In this document: in pieces, positions 1-6,677 of the stretch
Numbering within the stretch: position 1 is the first letter of the stretch
Layout: each line of letters opens with the position of its first letter
DNA from: an uncultured Dorea sp.
GTDB taxonomy: Bacteria; Bacillota; Clostridia; Lachnospirales; Lachnospiraceae
NCBI GenBank assembly: GCA_910584575.1
Contig: CAJUBG010000027.1
Span: 1 to 47,361, forward strand
Reading direction: 5' to 3'
DNA length: 47,361 nt
Notes under the pieces: model-generated
What the model was told of the DNA's origin: nothing
Database searches by the model: none
Seen by the model: the letters and a program-made list of their open reading frames with translations, nothing else
Position numbers and translations under genes: made by a program

Positions 1-27
1 TTTTTTGAAAAATTTAGATGATTTTTA

Positions 28-55
28 TTGATTTTATTTTTTTATTATGTATACT
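28..55 (+). promoter_or_regulatory. Candidate promoter of pckA
   Basis: TTGATT (28-33) and TATACT (50-55) are separated by 16 bp in a very T-rich stretch. A leader of about 120 nt would follow before the pckA start. I see no clear riboswitch in that leader. A second TATACT-like box lies at about 151-156, close to the ribosome site, so the start point is uncertain. Confidence 0.4.
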
Positions 56-181
56 ATTTATCAGAGGAAGTATGAGACATGACTTCCAGGATGATATACC
101 GTGGATTCCATGCAGTACGGGTATTCGTAGATGGTTATCATTCATGCAACTGTATACTATGAAAAAAGGAGATTATGAAAG

Positions 182-1786
182 ATGGCAGAGATTAATTTGA
201 GCAAGTATGGCATCAGCGGCACCACTGAAATCGTACACAACCCTTCTTACGAGATGTTGTTTGAGGAGGAGACCAAGCCAGAACTGGAAGGTTTTGAAAA
301 GGGACAGGTAAGTGAACTTGGCGCAGTAAATGTCATGACTGGTATCTACACCGGACGTTCACCGAAAGACAAATTCATCGTTATGGATGAGAATTCCAAG
401 GACACCGTGTGGTGGACCTCCGATGAATACAAGAACGATAACCATCCGGCTTCAGAAGAAACCTGGAAGGCAGTAAAGGACATTGCCCTTAACGAGCTGT
501 CCAATAAGAAGCTGTTCGTAGTAGACGCTTTCTGCGGCGCGAACGAAGATACTCGCATGTCAATCCGTTTCATCATGGAAGTGGCATGGCAGGCTCATTT
601 CATCAGGAATATGTTCATTATGCCGACAGAGGAGGAGCTTGAGAAGTTCGAGCCGGATTTCGTTGTTTACAATGCGTCCAAGGCAAAGGTTGAGAACTAT
701 AAGGAACTGGGACTGAATTCTGAGACGGCTGTTGTATTCAATATTTCCAGCCGTGAGCAGGTAATTATCAATACATGGTACGGCGGAGAGATGAAGAAGG
801 GTATGTTCTCCATGATGAACTACTATCTGCCGCTTAAGGGTATCGCTTCCATGCACTGTTCAGCCAACACAGACATGAACGGCGAGAATACAGCTATTTT
901 CTTCGGCCTTTCCGGAACAGGTAAGACGACTCTTTCTACCGACCCAAAGAGACTTCTCATTGGTGATGATGAGCATGGTTGGGATGACGAAGGTATCTTC
1001 AATTTCGAGGGAGGATGCTATGCGAAGGTTATCAACCTTGACAAAGAGTCTGAGCCGGATATTTATAATGCGATTAAGCGTGACGCACTTCTTGAGAACG
1101 TTACTCTGGACGCAGAAGGCAAGATTGATTTTAATGACAAGAGCGTAACGGAGAATACCCGTGTATCTTACCCGATTAACCATATCGAGAAGATTGTGCG
1201 TCCGGTATCCGCAGCGCCGGCAGCTAAGGAGGTTATCTTCCTTTCAGCAGACGCGTTCGGCGTACTGCCTCCGGTATCCATCCTGACTCCTGAGCAGACA
1301 CAGTATTACTTCCTGTCAGGATTTACGGCAAAGCTTGCAGGTACAGAGCGCGGTATTACCGAGCCGACACCTACCTTCTCCGCATGCTTCGGACAGGCTT
1401 TCCTTGAGCTTCATCCGACCAAATATGCAGAGGAGTTGGTTAAGAGAATGGAAAAGAGTGGCGCGAAGGCTTATCTGGTAAATACAGGATGGAACGGAAC
1501 CGGAAAGCGTATCTCTATCCGTGATACCCGTGGTATTATTGATGCAATCTTAAGCGGAGATATCTTAAAGGCGTCAACTAAGAAGATTCCTTACTTTAAC
1601 TTTGACGTTCCGACAGAGCTTCCGGGCGTAGATACTAATATCCTGGATCCGCGCAATACTTACGCTGATGCTTCCGAGTGGGAGGAGAAGGCTAAGGATC
1701 TGGCACAGAGATTCGTTAAGAACTTTGCGAAGTATGAAGGAAATGAGGCTGGAAAGGCTTTGGTTCCGGCAGGCCCGCAGTTATAA
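182..1786 (+). CDS. pckA: Phosphoenolpyruvate carboxykinase (ATP)
   Basis: This enzyme interconverts oxaloacetate plus ATP with phosphoenolpyruvate, CO2 and ADP in the cytosol. In anaerobic gut Firmicutes it often runs toward oxaloacetate. At 534 aa the length matches the ATP-dependent family. The P-loop GLSGTGKTTLS sits at residues 242-252. It is followed by the kinase-2/metal motif GDDEHGW (from residue 261) and the substrate-binding TGRSPKDKF segment near residues 57-65. The start at 182 is preceded by AAAAGGAG about 11 nt upstream; an out-of-frame ATG lies just before it. The gene is monocistronic, ending in a strong hairpin at 1809-1843. With nifJ and ppdK in the same window it forms part of the PEP/pyruvate/oxaloacetate node. 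Family assignment is secure. Confidence 0.98.
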   Translation: MAEINLSKYGISGTTEIVHNPSYEMLFEEETKPELEGFEKGQVSELGAVNVMTGIYTGRSPKDKFIVMDENSKDTVWWTSDEYKNDNHPASEETWKAVKDIALNELSNKKLFVVDAFCGANEDTRMSIRFIMEVAWQAHFIRNMFIMPTEEELEKFEPDFVVYNASKAKVENYKELGLNSETAVVFNISSREQVIINTWYGGEMKKGMFSMMNYYLPLKGIASMHCSANTDMNGENTAIFFGLSGTGKTTLSTDPKRLLIGDDEHGWDDEGIFNFEGGCYAKVINLDKESEPDIYNAIKRDALLENVTLDAEGKIDFNDKSVTENTRVSYPINHIEKIVRPVSAAPAAKEVIFLSADAFGVLPPVSILTPEQTQYYFLSGFTAKLAGTERGITEPTPTFSACFGQAFLELHPTKYAEELVKRMEKSGAKAYLVNTGWNGTGKRISIRDTRGIIDAILSGDILKASTKKIPYFNFDVPTELPGVDTNILDPRNTYADASEWEEKAKDLAQRFVKNFAKYEGNEAGKALVPAGPQL

Positions 1787-1808
1787 TTGAAAATTATTTT
1801 AGATGTAA

Positions 1809-1850
1809 AAGAACCGGCGCTATGAGATTTGGCGCTGGTTCTTATTTTAT
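1809..1850. terminator. Bidirectional terminator between pckA and toxN
   Basis: Arms AAGAACCGGCGC (1809-1820) and GCGCTGGTTCTT (1832-1843) pair over 12 bp with one G.U and are followed by a T-rich tail on the plus strand. On the minus strand the same hairpin is followed by TTTTACATC. It therefore probably ends both convergent transcripts. The toxN stop codon (1842-1844) lies in the hairpin. Confidence 0.85.
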
Positions 1851-2363
1851 CTTCTTTTTAAGAATAGCCTCTAATTTAGAAAAATTACAGCATCTCTGCT
1901 TAAGCATATTGCTTGCTTTTTCGGAAGTGATCATTTGATAAAGTTTATTAGCTTTGCGAATGATTGTCTCCTGATTTTGCTGGCAGTAGGTGAGTTGTTT
2001 TGATGACATTTTTTTGTAGTGGAGAGTATTAATATTATCGAGAGAAGATGGTTTGAGGTTCAAAGGTGAGATGAATTGTTCATGGACTGGAATCATGTTG
2101 TTAAAATTTAATACCCCAATTAATTTGTTGCCGTCATAAATTTTCATAAAATCTATATCATTCTTCATTGCAGCATGTTTGGGTTTGGGAGAACTGAGAG
2201 GTACACAATATTTTTCTGTTCCACAAATAACAATGATACCAATGAATGGGCGAGTCTCTTTCGCTATCTGTGGAGATACGGACATGACATGGTCGTCAGC
2301 TTTGGATAAATCTCGAATATATTTTAGATTAATCAGATAAAGATTTAAACGGGGTTGTTTCAT
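1842..2363 (-). CDS. toxN: Type III toxin-antitoxin endoribonuclease toxin, ToxN/AbiQ family
   Basis: This is a 173-aa protein of the ToxN/AbiQ family, sequence-specific endoribonucleases held inactive by a repeat RNA (ToxI). Known members give plasmid maintenance or abortive phage infection. Hallmarks visible here are an N-terminal YLINLKYIRDL segment, FIGIIV, the active-site-type motif LSSPKPKH (S57, S58 and K60, matching the Thr/Ser-Ser-x-Lys of characterised ToxN), NDIDFMKI, FNNMIPV and a C-terminal CCNFSKLE. Length fits the family (about 170 aa). I chose the ATG at 2363 because AAGGAG lies 7-8 nt upstream; the open frame extends 19 codons further without a ribosome site. Three tandem repeats and a consensus promoter lie directly upstream, completing the bipartite locus. 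It is more AT-rich than its neighbours, consistent with transfer. Confidence 0.93.
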   Translation of the reverse strand: MKQPRLNLYLINLKYIRDLSKADDHVMSVSPQIAKETRPFIGIIVICGTEKYCVPLSSPKPKHAAMKNDIDFMKIYDGNKLIGVLNFNNMIPVHEQFISPLNLKPSSLDNINTLHYKKMSSKQLTYCQQNQETIIRKANKLYQMITSEKASNMLKQRCCNFSKLEAILKKKIK

Positions 2364-2385
2364 ACGTTTCTCCTTATTATTTTTT

Positions 2386-2407
2386 AGGCTACGTTTAAAC
2401 GTAGCCT
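2386..2407 (-). promoter_or_regulatory. Perfect palindrome between toxI and toxN
   Basis: A 22-bp perfect palindrome with half-site AGGCTACGTTT lies between the last ToxI repeat and the toxN ribosome site. It folds as a 9-bp stem with a TTAA loop. Known toxIN operons carry a terminator here that limits toxin expression relative to antitoxin RNA. On the minus strand this hairpin is followed by an A run rather than a T run, so it is not a canonical intrinsic terminator. It may act as an attenuator, a processing site or an operator. Confidence 0.7.
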
Positions 2408-2412
2408 GAATG

Positions 2413-2516
2413 GGTTCCACTTTCGGTAGGACTCACCGCTTTTATAGGCTCCACTTCCGGTAGGACTCACCGCTTTTATAGGTTCCACTTAATGGTAGGA
2501 CTCACCGCTTTTTACA
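2413..2516 (-). ncRNA. toxI: ToxI-type antitoxin RNA, three tandem 34-36-nt repeats
   Basis: Three head-to-tail units lie at 2413-2446 (34 nt), 2447-2480 (34 nt) and 2481-2516 (36 nt). Read on the minus strand, each contains GCGGTGAGTCCTACC, then a variable AAAG-like step and GTGGA(A/G)CC, and units are joined by an A-rich TATAAAAGC segment. The promoter-proximal unit (2481-2516) diverges most, with one extra base in two places. Repeat length and copy number match characterised ToxI/antiQ RNAs, where toxin cuts the precursor in A-rich sites and the units wrap the toxin as pseudoknots. There are no spacers, so this is not CRISPR. The A-rich joints are the likely cleavage sites (inference). Confidence 0.92.
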
Positions 2517-2572
2517 GAGATGTAATTATATCGCATCTCTATATGATAATACAGAGTGAAAAATAACTCTGT
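2516..2572 (-). promoter_or_regulatory. Two hairpins in the toxI leader
   Basis: Between the toxI promoter and the first repeat lie two perfect 7-bp inverted repeats. They are ACAGAGT/ACTCTGT (2551-2557 and 2566-2572) and AGAGATG/CATCTCT (2516-2522 and 2534-2540). Both would be in the 5' part of the antitoxin precursor. They could protect its 5' end or bind a regulator; nothing in the sequence decides between these. Confidence 0.55.
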
Positions 2573-2586
2573 GATTATCTATATAT

Positions 2587-2615
2587 AGTATATAAAATGC
2601 TCTTTTAGTTGTCAA
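2587..2615 (-). promoter_or_regulatory. Promoter of toxI-toxN
   Basis: On the minus strand a perfect TTGACA (2615-2610) and TATACT (2592-2587) are separated by 17 bp. Transcription would start near 2580, about 64 nt before the first repeat. A near-consensus promoter fits the need for abundant antitoxin RNA. Confidence 0.88.
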
Positions 2616-2681
2616 GATGACTGCGGATAACATTCTCTACACAAATAGATAAAAACAATCAGTACAGGTGTGGAAACTCTA

Positions 2682-2710
2682 TTGTTATCCTCAGCTACAT
2701 TAGATATAAT
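2682..2710 (+). promoter_or_regulatory. Candidate promoter of the COG0523 operon
   Basis: TTGTTA (2682-2687) and TATAAT (2705-2710) with a 17-bp spacer point toward the first GTPase gene. This leaves a leader of about 145 nt. I see no obvious zinc-uptake-regulator box by eye. Confidence 0.6.
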
Positions 2711-2863
2711 AAAAATATAACGGATTTCAGGTCTTGTCTTGTTTCAGGAAGGGGCAGTATATCAGGGAGTGCTTCTGGCAATAATTTAATCGACACTCTG
2801 GCGGCAGATGGAAGTTTGTGGTAATATATTGGTCGTATAAAATGGTGAAAAGAGGGATAGAAG

Positions 2864-3961
2864 ATGACGAAAGTAGACATTATATCAGGTTTTTTGGGCG
2901 CCGGAAAGACAACCTTTATCAAGCAGTTGATTGAACGGGTGTTTGTCGGAGAAAAGCTGGTGCTGATTGAGAATGAGTTTGGAGAAATCGGCATTGACGG
3001 CGGTTTCCTGAAGGATGCGGGGATTGAAATTACGGAGATGAATTCAGGGTGCATCTGCTGTACACTTGTCGGTGATTTCAGCAAGGCGCTTAAAAAGGTA
3101 CTGGAAGAATACAAGCCTGACCGTGTGCTGATTGAGCCGTCGGGGGTAGGAAAATTATCTGATATTGTGAAAGCAATCGAGGATGTGAAGAAGGATGCCG
3201 AGATTGAGATTAACGGAAGAATCACAGTGGTTGACGGTAAGAAGGCGGTATTGTACCTTAAGAATTTTGGAGAGTTTTTTGAGGACCAGGTGAAGCATGC
3301 GTCTACGATTGTAATCAGCAGAACGCAGATGATGGCGGGTGATAAGATTGAGGAATGTGTCCATATACTCCGTGGGGAAAATGCAGATGCAGCAATTATC
3401 TCTACGCCGTGGGAGGAACTGGGAAAAGAAGCTATCTGCCGGGCCCTTGAGCATGGAGCCGAGATAGAAGAACTTCTGCATAATCATGGTGAGCATGAAG
3501 AAAATTGCGGGTGTGGCCATCATCACGACCATGAAGAAGGATGCGGCCATGCTCACCATGACCATGAGGAATGCAGTAATGGCCATCATCACGACCATGG
3601 AGAAGAATGTGGCCATCACCATCATCACGACCATGGAGAGGAATGTGGATGCGGCCATCATCACCACGGCCACCACCATCATGCAGATGAGGTATTCACA
3701 AGTTGGGGAAAGGAGACTGCCCATAAGTACACGGATGAAGAATTGGATTTCCTGCTGAAAGCATTGTCCGAGACGGAAGGATACGGGACAATCCTGCGTT
3801 CAAAAGGTATTATCCTCATGGCAGACGGTACATGGAAACAGTTTGATCTCGTTCCGGAGGAATACGAAGTCCGCGACGGCAAGGCCGACTACACGGGTCG
3901 GGTATGCGTGATAGGGACGGATTTGAAGGAAGAAGAACTGCTGAAATTATTCCATATCTAA
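2864..3961 (+). CDS. COG0523 (CobW/ZNG-type) GTPase, His-rich metallochaperone
   Basis: A 365-aa G3E-family GTPase, probably a zinc- or other metal-handling chaperone that uses GTP to deliver metal to client enzymes. The Walker A motif GFLGAGKTT is near residues 9-17. The family metal site CxCC appears as GCICCTL near residues 63-69, and IEPSG follows. A His/Cys/Glu-rich stretch at residues 207-274 is packed with HHHDHEE and GCGHHHH blocks, a typical metal-storage or metal-binding insertion, and it precedes the CobW C-terminal domain. Start 2864 follows AGAGGGA. The next gene begins 29 nt downstream and is a second COG0523 protein, so the two are probably co-transcribed. The metal is not identifiable from sequence; zinc is the commonest for this architecture. 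Confidence 0.9.
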   Translation: MTKVDIISGFLGAGKTTFIKQLIERVFVGEKLVLIENEFGEIGIDGGFLKDAGIEITEMNSGCICCTLVGDFSKALKKVLEEYKPDRVLIEPSGVGKLSDIVKAIEDVKKDAEIEINGRITVVDGKKAVLYLKNFGEFFEDQVKHASTIVISRTQMMAGDKIEECVHILRGENADAAIISTPWEELGKEAICRALEHGAEIEELLHNHGEHEENCGCGHHHDHEEGCGHAHHDHEECSNGHHHDHGEECGHHHHHDHGEECGCGHHHHGHHHHADEVFTSWGKETAHKYTDEELDFLLKALSETEGYGTILRSKGIILMADGTWKQFDLVPEEYEVRDGKADYTGRVCVIGTDLKEEELLKLFHI

Positions 3962-3990
3962 GTTTGAATAAAAGAAATGAAGGTGATTGT

Positions 3991-4932
3991 ATGAAAACAC
4001 CTGTATTCATATGTACAGGCTTTCTCGACAGCGGAAAGACGACGCTTGTGAAGGACACGTTGATGGAGCAGGAGTGGATTGCGCCTGGGCTTACGCTGTT
4101 GCTTCTGTGCGAAGAAGGTGAGGTGGGATATTCGGAGGAATATCTGGAATCCCGTGAAATGGTTCTACTGAAAATCGACGAGTTCGACCAGTTGAATCCG
4201 TCATTTTTCAAGAATTGTGAGAAGAACTATCATCCTGCCCAGATGGTAATTGAATATAACGGAATGTGGAAGCTGGAAGATTTGTTGTGCATCAAGTACC
4301 CGCGAAGCTGGGAGTTACAGGGAGTTTATTCTACCGTGAATGGCACCACTCTGGATATGTATCTTAAGAACATGAGAAATGTACTGATTGAGCAGTTGAC
4401 AGAATCTGAGCTGATTGTGGTAAACCGCTGTCCGGAAGGGATAGACCGTTCGGGCTTTCGCAGGGCCTTAAAGGTGCAGAATCCAATGGCACAGTTGATT
4501 TTCGAGGGGATGGACGGAAGAATCATACAGCCCTCAGAAGAAGATTTACCATATGATGTCAAAGGAGAAAAGATACGGATAGCTTCGGAGGATTTTGGAA
4601 TCTGGTATGTGGACGCATACGATCATCCAGAGCTGTATCTCCACAAAGAGGTGGAATTCGTGGCCCAGGCGTTTCGCCCTAAGGGAATGGAGGAGAATAT
4701 GTTCGTTCCGGTGCGCAAGATTATGACATGCTGTGCCGATGACTTGAAGTTCTATGGATACCCCTGCAAATCCGAACGTCCCATTGAATTCAAGAGGGGC
4801 GCTTGGGTTAAGGTTCGGGCGAGATTCGAGTATGAACAGGCGGTGTCTTTTGGTAACAAACAGCCGGTGCTGTACCTGCTTGGCATGGAGACGGCTGCGA
4901 GGCCAGAGGAGGATGTAGTTTATTTAATGTAA
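3991..4932 (+). CDS. COG0523-type GTPase with a YcgQ/DUF1980-like C-terminal domain
   Basis: A 313-aa protein opening with the GTPase P-loop GFLDSGKTT. The CxCC metal motif of its neighbour is absent. The C-terminal part contains FVPVRKIMTCCADDLKFYG and, further on, GAWVKVRARF. This strongly resembles the end of the YcgQ/DUF1980 (TIGR03943) family, where a conserved CCaaD segment precedes WVkV. That suggests a fusion of a metal GTPase with a domain usually attached to a membrane partner of a predicted permease. I chose ATG 3991 (AAGGTG upstream) over an in-frame ATG at 3904 that lies inside the preceding gene. It sits between the His-rich GTPase and an AAA protein. GTPase assignment is firm; the C-terminal match is from memory of the family pattern. 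Confidence 0.8.
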   Translation: MKTPVFICTGFLDSGKTTLVKDTLMEQEWIAPGLTLLLLCEEGEVGYSEEYLESREMVLLKIDEFDQLNPSFFKNCEKNYHPAQMVIEYNGMWKLEDLLCIKYPRSWELQGVYSTVNGTTLDMYLKNMRNVLIEQLTESELIVVNRCPEGIDRSGFRRALKVQNPMAQLIFEGMDGRIIQPSEEDLPYDVKGEKIRIASEDFGIWYVDAYDHPELYLHKEVEFVAQAFRPKGMEENMFVPVRKIMTCCADDLKFYGYPCKSERPIEFKRGAWVKVRARFEYEQAVSFGNKQPVLYLLGMETAARPEEDVVYLM

Positions 4933-4961
4933 CAGGAAACCAGACAGGCGGTGGATGAAAG

Positions 4962-6644
4962 ATGCGGACAGTCAGTATTGGAAATGACGGATTTGATACA
5001 ATTCGGGAGAAAAATTGTTTTTATGTGGATAAGACGGATTTTATCAGGGAATGGTGGGAATCGGAGGATAAGGTTACATTGATTACCCGTCCCCGCCGTT
5101 TTGGTAAGACTTTGAACATGAATATGTTAGAGTGCTTTTTTTCCGTGAAGTATGAGAATCGTGAAGATTTATTCGAGGGGCTTTCGGTCTGGGAGAATGA
5201 GAGATACAGGAAACTGCAGGGAACCTATCCTGTGATTTCCCTTACCTTTGCAGACGTGAAATCCAACACGTATGAAGGGGCGCTCACCCGAATCAAGCAA
5301 AATCTGACAGAGCTTTATAACAGGAATGAATTTCTGTTTGGCAAAGCTTCGCTGAACGTGAAGGAAAAGAGGCAGTATGACGCGGTTACCCCTGATATGA
5401 AGAATGAAGACGCAGAGGTTGCGGTACGCGCCATGATGGGATATTTAAGCCGGTGCTATGGGAAAAAAGTCATCATATTGCTGGATGAATACGATACCCC
5501 GTTACATGAGGCGTATGTCAACGGATACTGGGAGGAGATGTCTGTATTTATCAGAAGTATGTTCAATGCAATATTTAAGACGAACCCTTATCTGGAACGG
5601 GCGATAATGACCGGAATCACAAGAGTGAGCAAGGAATCCATTTTCTCGGATCTTAATAATCTTCAGGTTGTAACCACCACATCTTGCATTTATGAGACTT
5701 CGTTTGGCTTTACGGAGGGGGAGGTGTTCGCCGCATTGGAGGAGGCAGGGATGTCTGGCAAAAAGGAACAGGTAAAACAGTGGTATGACGGATTTACCTT
5801 TGGAAAATGCCGCGATATCTATAACCCATGGTCGATTACAAAGTATCTGGATGAGAAACGGTTCGCAGCTTACTGGGCGAATACCAGCTCTAACAATCTG
5901 GTCAGCGGTCTTATAAGAGAGGGCGCCCCGGATGTGAAAATAGCAATGGAGGATTTGCTTGAAGGTAAAAGTATCGAGACAATGATTGATGAGGAAATTG
6001 TTTTTGAGCAGTTGGAGGATAACAGCGAGGCAATCTTTAGCCTGCTGCTGGCGTCGGGATACCTGAAGGTGGAAGGCATATCCAATGCTGACGACGGGGA
6101 GGAGGCAGTTTACCGTCTGGCTCTTACAAATCTTGAGGTTAGAAAAGAGTTCCGTAAGATGGTCCAAGGATGGTTTAAGAAGGCGTCAGTCCGTTACCAT
6201 GACTTTATCAAAGCATTGCTTGAGAATAATGTAGGGTATATGAACCAGTATATGAATCAGATGGCACAGGCAGTATTCAGTTTTTTTGATACCGGAAATC
6301 ATGTGTCAGAGCAGACAGAGCCGGAACGGTTTTACCATGGCTTTGTTTTAGGGTTAGTTGCCGATGCAAAACTCGATTACTATGTCACCTCCAATCGGGA
6401 AAGCGGCCTTGGAAGATATGATGTGGTTATGGAGTCTAAGGAGGAGAAGGGAGATTCGTTTGTGTTTGAGTTCAAGGTGAAAAACCCTGCTTCTGAGAAT
6501 ACACTGGAGGATACGGTAAAGGAGGCTTTAAGACAGATAGAAGAAAAGAATTACGATGCAATGTTGACTGCAAAGGGAATTCCCAAAGAGCGAATACGTC
6601 ACTATGGTTTTGCTTTTGAGGGGAAAAAGGTACTGATTGGTTAG
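4962..6644 (+). CDS. AAA-ATPase-like / PD-(D/E)XK nuclease-domain protein
   Basis: A 560-aa protein of the AAA-ATPase-like plus PD-(D/E)XK (DUF1703-type) family that is amplified in Lachnospiraceae and Bacteroidetes genomes and has no settled function. The N-terminus shows the family signature of a start segment ending FYVDKTDFI, then the Walker A RPRRFGKTL (K49) and the Walker B ILLDEYDTPLHEA (D175-E176). The C-terminal nuclease-like site is visible as GRYD (D487) and FEFKVK (E503, K505). Both active sites look intact. It starts 29 nt after the second GTPase gene and is probably in the same transcript, though a functional link is not evident. Roles in defence or mobile DNA have been suggested for the family; I cannot confirm any here. 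Confidence 0.88.
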   Translation: MRTVSIGNDGFDTIREKNCFYVDKTDFIREWWESEDKVTLITRPRRFGKTLNMNMLECFFSVKYENREDLFEGLSVWENERYRKLQGTYPVISLTFADVKSNTYEGALTRIKQNLTELYNRNEFLFGKASLNVKEKRQYDAVTPDMKNEDAEVAVRAMMGYLSRCYGKKVIILLDEYDTPLHEAYVNGYWEEMSVFIRSMFNAIFKTNPYLERAIMTGITRVSKESIFSDLNNLQVVTTTSCIYETSFGFTEGEVFAALEEAGMSGKKEQVKQWYDGFTFGKCRDIYNPWSITKYLDEKRFAAYWANTSSNNLVSGLIREGAPDVKIAMEDLLEGKSIETMIDEEIVFEQLEDNSEAIFSLLLASGYLKVEGISNADDGEEAVYRLALTNLEVRKEFRKMVQGWFKKASVRYHDFIKALLENNVGYMNQYMNQMAQAVFSFFDTGNHVSEQTEPERFYHGFVLGLVADAKLDYYVTSNRESGLGRYDVVMESKEEKGDSFVFEFKVKNPASENTLEDTVKEALRQIEEKNYDAMLTAKGIPKERIRHYGFAFEGKKVLIG

Positions 6645-6677
6645 TTTGAGAGTTTGTGTGCCGGAAGAAGGGTTCGT

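Noticed and set aside
18..200. 60-aa frame before pckA
   Set aside because: It has no ribosome site, runs into pckA and lies in the promoter and leader.
2413..2516. CRISPR-like array (three regular repeats)
   Set aside because: The units are directly adjacent with no spacers, and a ToxN-family gene follows. ToxI antitoxin repeats explain them.
2695..3225. 176-aa minus-strand frame overlapping the GTPase start
   Set aside because: No ribosome site and Ser/Pro-rich shadow composition; it overlaps a clear plus-strand gene.
3155..3724. 189-aa minus-strand frame rich in Met and Val
   Set aside because: It is the antisense shadow of the His-rich insert of the first metal GTPase; CAT codons read as ATG on the other strand.
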